A DNA stretch of 14,118 nt from JANOQP01 sp044227705 (GTDB lineage Bacteria; Bacteroidota; Bacteroidia; Chitinophagales; Saprospiraceae). The DNA lies in NCBI GenBank assembly GCA_044227705.1, contig JBGAWE010000112.1, positions 1-14,118 on the forward strand. Direction: 5' to 3'. The notes beneath the pieces were generated by a model that was given only the letters and a program-made list of their open reading frames with translations, was not told the origin of the DNA and ran no database searches. Position 1 is the stretch's first letter. Every line of letters starts with the position of its first letter. Position numbers and translations under genes: made by a program. This document shows positions 1 to 8,336 of the stretch, piece after piece.

Positions 1-76
1 TGTGTCATGCCTCGGGCTAGTTTTACCTGACAGCCGAGCAACCACCGATTTTCTCACCTATCAAATCTCTTTCACC

Positions 77-2146
77 ATGAAAAAAATTCGACTCCTCCTC
101 GCCCTTGCCGCCCTTTCCCTTTACCTCCGGGGAACCTCACAAAACTTCTGGCACCCGCTCAACGGGCCGAACGGTGCCAACATCGTCGCCGCCGCCGCCG
201 ACGGGAACGGCAACTGGTTCGTCGCCTCGCCCACGAAAGTCTACCGCTCGACGGACAAGGGCGCGACTTGGGACAGCGGTTATTCCTATGTCAACCCGCT
301 CTTCTCTCCCTCCTCCGCCAGCCGCTTCTTCACTCAACCCGACGGCGACATTTTCCTGTTCGGGGCGAGGCGGCTGCTCAAGTTCAGCGGCTCGGCGTGG
401 AATTCCTTTTCGATAAACAACCTCAACGCGGTCGCTTTCAGCCCGAGCGGTGAGATTCTGGCCATTGAGGAAGGCTACGGCATCGTCCTTTCCTCCGACG
501 ACGGGCAGACCTTCTCGACGGTGGCTGCCTCGCCTTTCGGATCCACATTCTACGGCCATATGGCCAGCTTCGACACGGCGAACAACCTGATGGTGAGCGA
601 TTTTAAAAAGGTCTACAGATTTTCGTGGAGTGGGCAGCTCGACCAGCTTCCCGATGTCACCTCCTCGGAGAACGGGCTGTACGTCGACCCGATTTCAGGC
701 AACGCCTTTCTGCTCGGCTTTTACGACCCCAACCTCCGGTCGACCGACGGCGGGCAGACTTGGCAGCCCTTCAAGCTCGACCCGGCCAGCACTTCCACCT
801 ATGAGACCATAGGCTCCATGAACTTCCTACCCGGCGGCCGAATCATCGCAAACACCCTCGACAAGACCTACCAGTCGCTCGACGGCGGCCTGTCGTGGAG
901 CGTCCTTTTTGAGAACCCGACCCCCGTCGACCCCTATTCCGGTAGTGAGGCGGGCTGCCAGGCTTTCTTTTCGGACACGGAAATCGCGCTCGCTGTCCCC
1001 GCGTGCGACGGCCACAACCTGTTCCTCTCGAAAGACGGCGGGGCCAACTGGGCGCGGGGTGACGACGGCTTCAAGGCGCCCACGACCTTCTCCATAGAGA
1101 AGGATGTGGACGGCCACCTCTACACGCGGGCCTGCGAAAACGGCCCGGTCTCCGTGTCGAGCGACGACGGGCAGACGTGGAAGCCAATGCAACTCCTCGA
1201 CTCGACATGGGTTGATGTGGTCGACATCGGCGCGTTGCCCAACGGCGTCTACTTCGCTGCGGGCGCGAACGGCAAGCTCTACCGCTCGACCGACGGCGGC
1301 GCCAATTGGGCCGACATCACGGGCAACATCACGGCCGTGACCGGCCCGATTTTTTTCGACAATTTTCCCTTCTCCATCCAAGCGGCCCCGACGGGCGTAG
1401 TCCATGTTCAGGCCTTCGACTTGGGCGGCCTCAAATCGGCCGATGGCGGCGACACCTGGGTACTCGAGCCCTCGCCGTTCAGCAGCGAGGAGGAGGCCTT
1501 CCATCTGCCCAACGGCGACTCCTATTGGCTCGGGAGCAGCAACATCATCAAGTACACCGCCGCGACCGGGCTGACGACAGAGGTTCTGCCCAGCAACTTC
1601 ATCTTCCTCAACAGCCTCTACGTCGCGCCGAACGGCCACTTCTGGTTCGACTGCTCCAACATGATGGGGCCGAGCGGCATATACCGTTCGACCGACGGCG
1701 GCCAAACCTTCGAGCCGATGGGCAACATGCAAGCCCTGCCCGTTGCCGCCGACCTTGAGGAGAAAATCTACCTCTGGGACTACGCGGGCGGCCTTTCCGT
1801 CTCCGACGACGACGGCGACACGTGGCTCAAGCTCGCCACCACGCCCAATAAGACCGGCACCGCCCTTTTCATCGACGAGGACCAGTACCTCTACGCGGGC
1901 ACCCAAAAACGACGTGATTTACAAGAGCGACGCCCCCGTGGCCAGCCGCAGCCTCATCAAAGGGAAAACCTGGCTCGACGCCGACGGCAACTGCCAGCCA
2001 GGCGGCCCCGGCGAGGCCCCGCTTGCATATCAAACAATCCAGTTCGACGATGGGAACAAGAAACACCTGCGCTTTTCCGACGGAAATGGCCTGTACAGAA
2101 AGGGCGTTGCGCCCGGCACCTATGCCGTCTCGGCCGTGCCGCCTAA
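77..2146 (+). CDS. Secreted Asp-box beta-propeller protein, N-terminal part (frameshifted gene)
   Basis: N-terminal part of a large secreted protein. The ATG at 77 is chosen because it opens a Sec signal peptide: KK at residues 2-3, a Leu/Ala-rich core to about residue 16, and likely cleavage near residue 22 (GTSQ/N). About ten Asp-box (BNR) motifs of the form S-x-D-x-G-x-T/N-W/F follow, the first at residues 58-65. This is the signature of sialidase/sortilin-like beta-propellers; no sialidase catalytic set is recognisable, so an adhesion or scaffolding role is more likely than glycan cleavage. True coding in this frame ends at about residue 610 (base 1907). An extra A in the A5 run at 1905-1909 then throws reading into about 80 nonsense residues, ending at 2146. 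Removing one A joins it to the 1910-3311 part as a single protein of 1,077 residues. The order matches the intact paralogue at 11658-14118. Confidence 0.87.
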   Translation: MKKIRLLLALAALSLYLRGTSQNFWHPLNGPNGANIVAAAADGNGNWFVASPTKVYRSTDKGATWDSGYSYVNPLFSPSSASRFFTQPDGDIFLFGARRLLKFSGSAWNSFSINNLNAVAFSPSGEILAIEEGYGIVLSSDDGQTFSTVAASPFGSTFYGHMASFDTANNLMVSDFKKVYRFSWSGQLDQLPDVTSSENGLYVDPISGNAFLLGFYDPNLRSTDGGQTWQPFKLDPASTSTYETIGSMNFLPGGRIIANTLDKTYQSLDGGLSWSVLFENPTPVDPYSGSEAGCQAFFSDTEIALAVPACDGHNLFLSKDGGANWARGDDGFKAPTTFSIEKDVDGHLYTRACENGPVSVSSDDGQTWKPMQLLDSTWVDVVDIGALPNGVYFAAGANGKLYRSTDGGANWADITGNITAVTGPIFFDNFPFSIQAAPTGVVHVQAFDLGGLKSADGGDTWVLEPSPFSSEEEAFHLPNGDSYWLGSSNIIKYTAATGLTTEVLPSNFIFLNSLYVAPNGHFWFDCSNMMGPSGIYRSTDGGQTFEPMGNMQALPVAADLEEKIYLWDYAGGLSVSDDDGDTWLKLATTPNKTGTALFIDEDQYLYAGTQKRRDLQERRPRGQPQPHQRENLARRRRQLPARRPRRGPACISNNPVRRWEQETPALFRRKWPVQKGRCARHLCRLGRAA
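1905..1909 (+). other. Frameshift site: one extra A in an A5 run
   Basis: As written, the frame reads G-T-Q-K-R-R and leaves the homology. With four As it reads G-T-Q-N-D-V-I-Y-K-S and continues into a good beta domain and sorting tail in the third frame. The paralogue at the other end of the window has G-T-Q-S-S-G-V-W-R-S at the same place without interruption. A homopolymer indel, from assembly or real mutation, is the simplest reading. Programmed +1 slippage is possible but nothing else supports it. Confidence 0.88.
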
Positions 2147-3311
2147 CCCGCTCTTCGCCCCCTGCTCCGCCCCGGCGACCGTCTCGCTGACCGGCCCGGC
2201 CGACTCCGCGACGGCCGACGCGCCGCTCAAGGCCGCCGCCTCTTGCCCGTACCTGACGGTCGGCATCGGCATCCCGTTCCTGCGCCGCTGCGCGGAGAAC
2301 ACCTATTTCATCCAATGGAAAAACGCCGGGACGGCCCCCGCGACCGCCGCCGAACTGATGCTGACAATGGACTCCCTGTTCGAGTTCGTCGGGCTGAACG
2401 TGCCGAACTTCACCCAAAACGGCCAGGTCCTGACCGTCCCGCTCGGAGACGTCGCGGCGGGCGCGGCGGGCCTCGTCAAGCTGACCGTGAAGGTCTCGTG
2501 CGCGGCCGCGCTCGGGCAGGAGCATTGCCTGGTGGCGCACCTCTCGCCCGACGCGCTCTGCATCGCGGGCCTGGCACCGGATTTTGAAAAAACAGACTGC
2601 CGCGTCAACCGGGGCGCGTGGGACCCGAACGAGAAGGAGGCCTCCGTCGGCGGCGTCGCGGGGAAGGAGACCGCCCTCGCGGGGCAGCCCATCGACTACA
2701 CCATCCATTTTCAGAACCCGGGGACGGACACGGCCTTCCGCGTCGTCGTCGAGGACAGGCTGCCCGCCTCGCTCGACGCGGCGACCATCGCGCCGACCGT
2801 TTGGAGCCACCCTTTTTCGATGGAACTCATTGGCGACGACAGGCTGCGCTTCATTTTTGAAAAAATCATGCTGCCAGACAGCGGCATCGACCAGGCTGGC
2901 TCGCAGGGCTTCGTGCGGTTCAGCGTCGGCCAAAAGCCGGGGCTTCCGGTCGGCACCGAAATCCGAAACTACGCCAACATCTTCTTCGACGCGAACGACC
3001 CGGTGCGGACGAACACGAGCGTCGTCACCGTCGACAAGGGCTCGGCCGTGCCGCCGGTCTGCGGGTCGGTGCAGGGCGTTTTCGCCGCGCCCAACCCGTT
3101 CGCGGCGGTCGTCGCATTTGAGCTGGTCGGCCACGAAGCGGGGGAGAAGACCCTCGTTTTGACCGATATGCTCGGCCGCGTCAGTCGCGTGGAGCGGTTC
3201 ACGGGCGACCGCTTCTCGATGCGGCGCGACGGGCTGGCGACCGGTGTCTATTTTTTCAAGGTGTCGGATTCGACCGGCCTGATCGGCAGTGGTAAGCTGA
3301 TTGCTCAATAA
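1910..3311 (+). CDS. Same protein, C-terminal part: beta domains and T9SS sorting domain
   Basis: Continuation in the third frame of the gene that starts at 77; it has no start of its own. Domains in order: an SdrD-B/prealbumin-like beta module (about 1950-2160, with D-A-D-G-N-C), then a Cys-containing beta region (about 2240-2600). Next comes a conserved-repeat domain (about 2615-3035) typical of Bacteroidota T9SS proteins and resembling what Pfam calls DUF7619. Its marks are W-D-P-N-E-K, then Y-T-I-H-F-Q-N-P-G-T-D-T-A-F, L-P-D-S and N-Y-A-N-I-F-F-D-A-N. It ends with a type A T9SS sorting domain (about 3085-3308): A-P-N-P-F, then D-M-L-G-R, then G-V-Y-F-F-K-V, and G-K-L-I-A-Q at the end. The protein is therefore expected to cross the outer membrane by T9SS and be anchored or released at the surface. 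The TAA stop is at 3309-3311. Ligand unknown. Confidence 0.87.
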
Positions 3312-3314
3312 GTG

Positions 3315-3354
3315 AAAAACGGCCACTTACCCCTTTTGAGAGGTGAGTGGCCGT
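3315..3354 (-). terminator. Hairpin terminator between convergent genes
   Basis: The arms 3319-3331 and 3342-3354 pair over 13 bases with one G-T wobble around a 10-base loop. On the minus strand the stem is followed by a run of T (As at 3315-3319 on the plus strand). This is the usual intrinsic terminator shape, 40 bases past the stop of the glycosyltransferase. On the plus strand there is no T tract directly after the stem, so it probably serves mainly the minus-strand operon. Confidence 0.75.
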
Positions 3355-3393
3355 GAATCAGCCTGGTTGCTTTTGGTCGGCCATCCAAGAGGT

Positions 3394-5346
3394 CTACTTC
3401 CCGGTCTTCCTCACCTCCGCCGCCCTTTCGCGGTCGCCCGACATCTCGCAGGCGTGGGCGAGCGCCTCGACGACCTGCGCGTTCCCCGGCATCATCCCTA
3501 GCAGCCGCTCGAAATAGGGCACGGCGCTCTTCCAGTCGCCCGATTTGACGTGGGCCTGCGCGAGGATGGCCGTCGTCTCCTGGTCGCGGCCGCCGAAGTT
3601 GCGGTCGCTCTCCGTGAGCAGCTCGATGATTTTCTGGTTGTCGGCGGCGGCCTCTTTTCGGGCCTCCTGCTTGGCCTGTTCGCGCAGGGCGAAGGTCAAA
3701 TTGTTCCGCGCCCCGAGAAAGTTGGGGTCGAGCAAGAGGGCCTTCCGGTAGTCGGCCACGGCGAGGTCGTACTGCTGGGAAATTTGGCGGGCGTTGCCCC
3801 GGTCGTAGTAGGCCTGCACCATCGTGGGGTGCATCTTGAGTGCGGCATCGAGGTGGCCGATGGCCTGGTCGACGAGGGCCTGTTTGGCCGATGGGTCTTC
3901 CACTTTAATGGCGTCGCCGAGGAGGAGCGGGGCGATGGCCTCGCGCATCTTCACCGAGTTTGCGCTCACTTTTATGTCCTCGTAAAAGAGCGTCCGGTTG
4001 CTCTGCCAGAAAGTGTTGCGCCAGACCGTCTTTGCCGAAAACAGGAGCAACACGGTGGCGAATGCGCCCAAAACCACCTTTTTCCACCCTTTTTGATAGA
4101 AAGACCAGCCCAGCCCGGCCACCGCCAGGCAGAACCCCGCGCTCGGCATGAACAGGAACCGCTCGGCCAGATGGGTGCCGACCTGAAAAAAGATGTTCGA
4201 TGTGATGCTCAAAGCGGCAAGGAAAAAGAGGACGCCCAGACGCCCGACCGGCCGCGTTTTTTTCCAAAAAGCACCGAGCGCGAAAACAAGCAGCGGCACG
4301 AAGACCAACAGCCCGGCCCACGCCCGCCAGTCTTTGAACGTGACCATGCCGAGCTGGCGCGGGTAGTAGTCGCTCGTCAGCGGGTGGGGGAAGACGAGGA
4401 GCTGTGCGTCCTTCCAAAGCCCGGCCAGCACGGCGGCGGCGCGCTCCTTCGGCGTGAAGTCGACCCAATGATCGATTTCGAGCTTGACAAAGGGGTTGTT
4501 GACGAGTTCCATCGTCGGCTCGCCCATGCCCCAGCCGACGACCGAGGTGCGTACCAAGATGCCCGCCGCCACGCCCGCCGCGAGGAGGCCGGTGCTTTTC
4601 ATGGCGACCGGCAAGCTGGCGTTTCGGAAAAGCAGCAGCGCCGCCGGGAAGACCGCCAGCAGCGTCAGCACGTTCTCCTTGGCCAGCATCCCGACGAACA
4701 TCAGCAGGGCGGCGAGGGCCGAGAGCCAGGCTTTTTTCCGGTCGAAACCCTGCAGGGCAAGGTTCATCGCGCCGAGGCCGAGGGCGAGGGCGGCCGTCTC
4801 GTCGAGGCTCTTGATGTTGGCCACGACCTCGGTGTGGACGGGGTGCGCGGCGAAGAGCAAGGCGGCCGCCGCCGAGATCCAGGCCGTCTTTTCAGGGCTG
4901 AATTTTTCCTTTAAAAAAAGGCCGACCGTCCGGTAAAGCAGCAGGCAGACGCCCGCGTAGGCCGCCACGCAGAGCAGGTGGAAGGGCAGCGGGCTGCTCC
5001 CAAAAACCTGGTAAAAGAAGGCGAAGACGAGCAGCGTCAGCGGCCGATAGCGGCTTCCGTAGACGGTTGTCGTGCGCTGCATCTCCTCGAAGTAGCCGGC
5101 GAAGGTGTCGTGCCGCAGCAGGTCGCCCCAGCCGGCGACGCCCTTCTTGGTGAAGGCGTTGTCGAGGATGAGCATCCCGTCGTCGAGCACGAAGCCGTGC
5201 CCGACCGTGTTCGCATAGAGGAGCGCGGCGAGCGCTGCGACGGCGAGGCCGACCCATGTTTTGTTCAACAGAAAGGACGGGACTGGCGTAGTTTCGACGG
5301 TCTCGACGACGGGTGGAACCGGGCGGGTGGTTGATTTTTTTGCCAT
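3394..5346 (-). CDS. TMTC-like membrane glycosyltransferase with C-terminal TPR repeats
   Basis: A polytopic inner-membrane protein of 650 residues resembling the TMTC/PMT group (GT-C fold) that transfers sugar from a lipid-phosphate donor to protein. Residues 1-30 are cytoplasmic, followed by about ten hydrophobic segments to about residue 440. Family marks: the acidic pair D55-D56 in the first periplasmic loop (G-F-V-L-D-D), Y-R-P-L at 100-103, H-P-V-H-T-E at 168-173, a DUF1736-like stretch (about 280-330, L-V-F-P-H-P-L-T-S-D-Y), A-E-R-F-L-F-M-P-S-A-G-F at 394-405 and W-R-N-T-F-W at 442-447. TPR repeats fill about 475-645; the clearest is at 508-545 (A-Y-Y-D-R-G-N-A ... A-L-L-L-D-P-N). It starts 21 bases after the AAA+ gene stops, so the two are surely cotranscribed. 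Substrate and donor cannot be read from sequence; protein O-glycosylation is inferred from the family. Confidence 0.85.
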   Translation of the reverse strand: MAKKSTTRPVPPVVETVETTPVPSFLLNKTWVGLAVAALAALLYANTVGHGFVLDDGMLILDNAFTKKGVAGWGDLLRHDTFAGYFEEMQRTTTVYGSRYRPLTLLVFAFFYQVFGSSPLPFHLLCVAAYAGVCLLLYRTVGLFLKEKFSPEKTAWISAAAALLFAAHPVHTEVVANIKSLDETAALALGLGAMNLALQGFDRKKAWLSALAALLMFVGMLAKENVLTLLAVFPAALLLFRNASLPVAMKSTGLLAAGVAAGILVRTSVVGWGMGEPTMELVNNPFVKLEIDHWVDFTPKERAAAVLAGLWKDAQLLVFPHPLTSDYYPRQLGMVTFKDWRAWAGLLVFVPLLVFALGAFWKKTRPVGRLGVLFFLAALSITSNIFFQVGTHLAERFLFMPSAGFCLAVAGLGWSFYQKGWKKVVLGAFATVLLLFSAKTVWRNTFWQSNRTLFYEDIKVSANSVKMREAIAPLLLGDAIKVEDPSAKQALVDQAIGHLDAALKMHPTMVQAYYDRGNARQISQQYDLAVADYRKALLLDPNFLGARNNLTFALREQAKQEARKEAAADNQKIIELLTESDRNFGGRDQETTAILAQAHVKSGDWKSAVPYFERLLGMMPGNAQVVEALAHACEMSGDRERAAEVRKTGK

Positions 5347-5367
5347 GATGTTTTTGAAAAGGCCTGA

Positions 5368-8010
5368 TTACCGCCCGAAGCCGATCCCCCGACGCTGGAA
5401 GACCTGCAATTTGTCGCGGTCCATCGAGAAGGCGGCCACGTCGTCGAGCACGATCTGGAACGAGTTGGCCTCCTGCCGTTCGTGGCGCGGCAGCCCGGCG
5501 AGGCGCAGGTTCTGCGTCTTGATGGCCTCGACGACGGCCTGCCGAACCGTCCGGGCATTGCCGAAATAGCGGTCGCGGAACTGGTGGAGGAAGGCGAAAT
5601 AGTCCTTCAGGTGGTCCTTCGCCGCCTCGCTCACGGCGAAGCCCTCGTCGCTGAACATCTTCAGTGCGATTTCCAGAAGCTCGGCGGGCGAGTAGTCCTC
5701 GAAGCGCAGGATTTTGTCGAAGCGGCTCGACAGGCCGGGGTTCGCCTTGAGGAAGGAGTCCATGTTTTCCGGGTAGCCCGCGACGAAGACGAAGAACTCG
5801 CCCCGGTTGTCCTCCATCCTTTTCAGGAGGGTCTGGACGACCTCGTCGCCGAAGTCGCCGCCCGAGTGGTTCGACCGCTGGGTGAGCGAGTAGGCCTCGT
5901 CGATGAAGAGCACGCCGCCCATCGACTCCTCGACTTTCTCGGTGGTCTTGATGGCCGTCTGCCCAACGAAGCCCGCGACCAGCCCCTGGCGGTCGGTCTC
6001 GACCATGTGGCCGCGCTCGAGCACGCCGAGGGCCTTGTAGATGCGGGTGAGGATGCGCGCGACGGTGGTCTTGCCCGTTCCGGGGTTTCCGATGAAGACG
6101 GTGTGGAGGAAGAACCTTTTGAGCACGTCGCGCCCGTGCTCGCGGTGGAAACGGATGAGGCGCACCAGCTCGGTCATCTCGTGCTTGATGTTCTCCATGC
6201 CGATGAGGCTCTGCAGCTCGTGCATGGCCTTTGCCAGCGCGGCCTCGTCGATGGGAATCTCGGGCAGCGGCTTTTTCGCCAGCGACCGGACTTTTTCGAT
6301 GTCGTGCAGGGTGATGAGGGAAAGCTCCTCGTTCGAGAGCTGAGCAGGGTCTTTCTCGCGCATGACTCGGAGGCCGAGGTTGAGCTTCGCCTTTTCAATC
6401 AAATCATAGACGAAACGGGCATTGCCAAACGTCCGGTCCCGCTTTCGGAAAGCATCCGTGATGACCTCGTCGATTTGCTGCCGGGCCTCGGGCGTGGCCG
6501 CGACCTCCTTCTCGGCAAGGGCGAAGTCGGCGATGGCCGAAAGCTCCTGGGGCAGATAGTCCGCGAACTCGAAGTGCAGCTTGAAACGGGATTTCAGGCC
6601 GGGGTTCGAGTCGAGAAACTGCTTCATCTCCTTCGGGTAACCGGCGACGACGACGGCCAAATCGCCCCCGCCGTTGGAAAGCTCTTTGACCAAAATCTCG
6701 ATGACCTCGCGGCCGAAGTCCTTCGAGTCCTCGGGCGTCCGGGCGAGCGAGTAAGCCTCGTCGATGAACAGAACGCCGCCCCGCGCCGCCTCGATGGCCT
6801 CCTTGACCTTCGGCGCCGTCTGCCCGATGTACTCGCCGACGAGGTCGACGCGATCGACCTCGTGGACGTGGCCCTTCGTCAGCAGCCCCATTTTTTTGTA
6901 GAGGCGGCCCATCATCTTGGCGACGGTGGTCTTCCCGGTGCCGGGGTTTCCGATGAAAACGGAGTGGACGTTGATGCTCTCGCCCTCGTTGAAGCCCTTC
7001 TCGCGCCGCAACTGGAGGAACTGGATGTAGGCCGAGTGTTCCTTTACCCGCTGCTTCATCTCGGTGAGGCCGATGAGGGACTCGAGCTTTTTGAGCACGT
7101 CGTCGAATGTCTCCTTGTCCTCATCCTCCACGACCTCGTCGAGGAAGACGCCGCCCCCCGCGCTCTCGGGCAGGAAGACCGGGTTGATCCCCTCCTCGTT
7201 CTCCAGCCCGACCTCGAAGGGCATCGTGGCCACGAGCTGGTCCATGAAGACGATCTCGGCCGTGTACCGGTCGTCGCGCCAAGAGCCTTTGACGTTCGAC
7301 CCCCAACCGGCGGTTATCTTGATGCTCTCGTCGTTCTTCTCGACCTTGTGCATCCGCACGATCTGGCCTTTCAGCTCCCGCGCATCGTTGTAAAATTTGA
7401 TGAAAAGCTCAAGCTGCCAGGGCTTGTTGGCCACCAGGTTCTTGAGCATGACCTCCGCGTAGATGTAGCGCGACTCCTCGCTCGAGAACTTTTTGAGGTA
7501 GTTCCGCTCGAACTCGGCCACGTCGTCGTAGGGACCCTCGTAGAGCTTGAGCGACTGGAGCTGGATGTAGGGGTTGTCGCCCCGCTGAACGCTGCGCGAG
7601 GCGTCCTCGATGAAGAAGTACTTCGTTGCCACCTTCTCGCCGTCGAGCCAGGCCTCCCAGTAGTATTGGCCTTTTTTCCAGAAGACGCCTTCCTGCTTGT
7701 TCCCCCAGCCTTCTCGGACGTAAAAAACATGGTCGTACTTCGAGACCTTCCTTTTGAAGTTCAGGTTGCAAAGCTCCTTCTTCGCCTTTTTGACGGCGTA
7801 GCAGCGAAGCTCGACGGCCACCTCCCAGTCGTCGATGTCGAACAGTTTGTTGTGGAAGGAAAGCTCCGCGTAGAGGTACGACGTGTCGAAGCGGTCGAAG
7901 ACCTGCCGGTATTTCTTCTTGTTGTCGGCCAGCCACTCCGTCGAGGAGTAGACGCGCAGGTCGCGCATCTTGTAGCGGCGGAACTCTGGATGGTTGTACG
8001 GATTACTCAT
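5368..8010 (-). CDS. Tandem AAA+ ATPase (CbbX/SpoVK type) with duplicated N-terminal domain
   Basis: An 880-residue cytoplasmic protein with two AAA+ modules of the CbbX/SpoVK/EccA group. Module 1: Walker A G-N-P-G-T-G-K-T at 354-361, Walker B G-G-V-L-F-I-D-E-A at 411-419, S-R-F arginine finger at 474-476, sensor-2 G-N-A-R at 529-532. Module 2: Walker A 641-648, Walker B 698-706, S-S-R-F 761-764, G-N-A-R 817-820. All catalytic residues are present in both, so both rings should hydrolyse ATP. Residues 1-290 are not a known domain to me. They hold two copies of a beta-rich, aromatic-rich unit (about 44-136 and 181-268) sharing Y-[LI]-Y-A-E near the start, E-L-x-[IC] in the middle and G-W-G-[NS] near the end. 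An acidic linker (290-305) joins them to module 1. It is the first gene of a minus-strand pair with the glycosyltransferase. Relatives remodel or unfold protein complexes (CbbX acts on Rubisco); the client here is unknown. Confidence 0.93.
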   Translation of the reverse strand: MSNPYNHPEFRRYKMRDLRVYSSTEWLADNKKKYRQVFDRFDTSYLYAELSFHNKLFDIDDWEVAVELRCYAVKKAKKELCNLNFKRKVSKYDHVFYVREGWGNKQEGVFWKKGQYYWEAWLDGEKVATKYFFIEDASRSVQRGDNPYIQLQSLKLYEGPYDDVAEFERNYLKKFSSEESRYIYAEVMLKNLVANKPWQLELFIKFYNDARELKGQIVRMHKVEKNDESIKITAGWGSNVKGSWRDDRYTAEIVFMDQLVATMPFEVGLENEEGINPVFLPESAGGGVFLDEVVEDEDKETFDDVLKKLESLIGLTEMKQRVKEHSAYIQFLQLRREKGFNEGESINVHSVFIGNPGTGKTTVAKMMGRLYKKMGLLTKGHVHEVDRVDLVGEYIGQTAPKVKEAIEAARGGVLFIDEAYSLARTPEDSKDFGREVIEILVKELSNGGGDLAVVVAGYPKEMKQFLDSNPGLKSRFKLHFEFADYLPQELSAIADFALAEKEVAATPEARQQIDEVITDAFRKRDRTFGNARFVYDLIEKAKLNLGLRVMREKDPAQLSNEELSLITLHDIEKVRSLAKKPLPEIPIDEAALAKAMHELQSLIGMENIKHEMTELVRLIRFHREHGRDVLKRFFLHTVFIGNPGTGKTTVARILTRIYKALGVLERGHMVETDRQGLVAGFVGQTAIKTTEKVEESMGGVLFIDEAYSLTQRSNHSGGDFGDEVVQTLLKRMEDNRGEFFVFVAGYPENMDSFLKANPGLSSRFDKILRFEDYSPAELLEIALKMFSDEGFAVSEAAKDHLKDYFAFLHQFRDRYFGNARTVRQAVVEAIKTQNLRLAGLPRHERQEANSFQIVLDDVAAFSMDRDKLQVFQRRGIGFGR

Positions 8011-8336
8011 TTTTGTTCACGATTGGGGCGCGACGGGCCGAGGATTGTTCGGCGGGAAAGCATTCATCGCCAAACGATGCTTGGCAAAACCCCGCCCGGA
8101 TGGCCGCTGCGCCTTTCTCTTCTTTTGTCTGGATTCGAGATTGGGACGTAAAGTAGCCGCACCCCCCCGGATTTCCAGCCGTGCCGGATTAAAAATTTTC
8201 CACATTGCGGGAAAGACGGGGGCGGTTTCGCGCAGCCGCAGATTTTTCAAACCATGATGGCCGACTTCTGTTTGAAAGCCGAAATTCTACTTTTGCCCGC
8301 CTTTTTCGGCAGGAAACCAGCAAAAACAAACCGTCG
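8011..8336. other. Divergent intergenic region
   Basis: 326 bases between the divergent starts of the AAA+ gene and the ferredoxin gene. It must hold promoters for both operons. A convincing -7 element for the rightward operon is at 8288-8295 (listed separately). For the leftward gene I see only a weak TACTTTAC on the minus strand near 8136-8143. No open frame looks coding, and no RNA gene or strong hairpin was seen. The stretch 8181-8330 is more AT-rich than its surroundings, as expected of a promoter region. Confidence 0.6.
8288..8295 (+). promoter_or_regulatory. Bacteroidota -7 promoter element for fdx-iscX-kdsC
   Basis: TACTTTTG matches the Bacteroidota housekeeping -7 consensus TAnnTTTG exactly and lies 41 bases before the ferredoxin ATG, giving a leader of roughly 35 bases. 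The -33 element is weak: a TTTG at 8271-8274 sits too close (13-base spacer, about 19 expected). Confidence 0.5.

Noticed and set aside
11..38. Imperfect inverted repeat (CTCGG-GCT / AGC-CGAG) before the first gene
   Set aside because: Seven pairs with a bulge and a 13-base loop, with no T tract; it could be the end of a gene outside the window but is too weak to call a terminator.
1869..3326. Long open frame (485 codons) antisense to the first propeller protein
   Set aside because: It is Arg/Val/Gly-rich shadow sequence with no domain, opposite a frame with clear T9SS and repeat-domain motifs.
3550..4914. Open frame (454 codons) antisense to the glycosyltransferase
   Set aside because: The composition is shadow-like (R, E, G, Q-rich) with no membrane segments or motifs; the opposite strand carries TMTC and TPR signatures.
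6060..6968. Near-identical stretches of about 50 bases at 6060-6108 and 6921-6968
   Set aside because: These encode the two Walker A regions of the tandem AAA+ modules; an internal gene duplication under protein constraint explains them, not a mobile or regulatory repeat.
8065..8079. Short hairpin CATCG-CCAAA-CGATG upstream of the AAA+ gene
   Set aside because: Only five pairs, no T tract and not at a clear promoter position; expected by chance in this sequence.
5482..8151. Long open frame (889 codons) antisense to the AAA+ gene
   Set aside because: It is the mirror of GC-rich codons of the minus-strand gene. The translation is full of low-complexity V/L/E/D/R runs with no motifs, while the minus strand has two perfect AAA+ modules.
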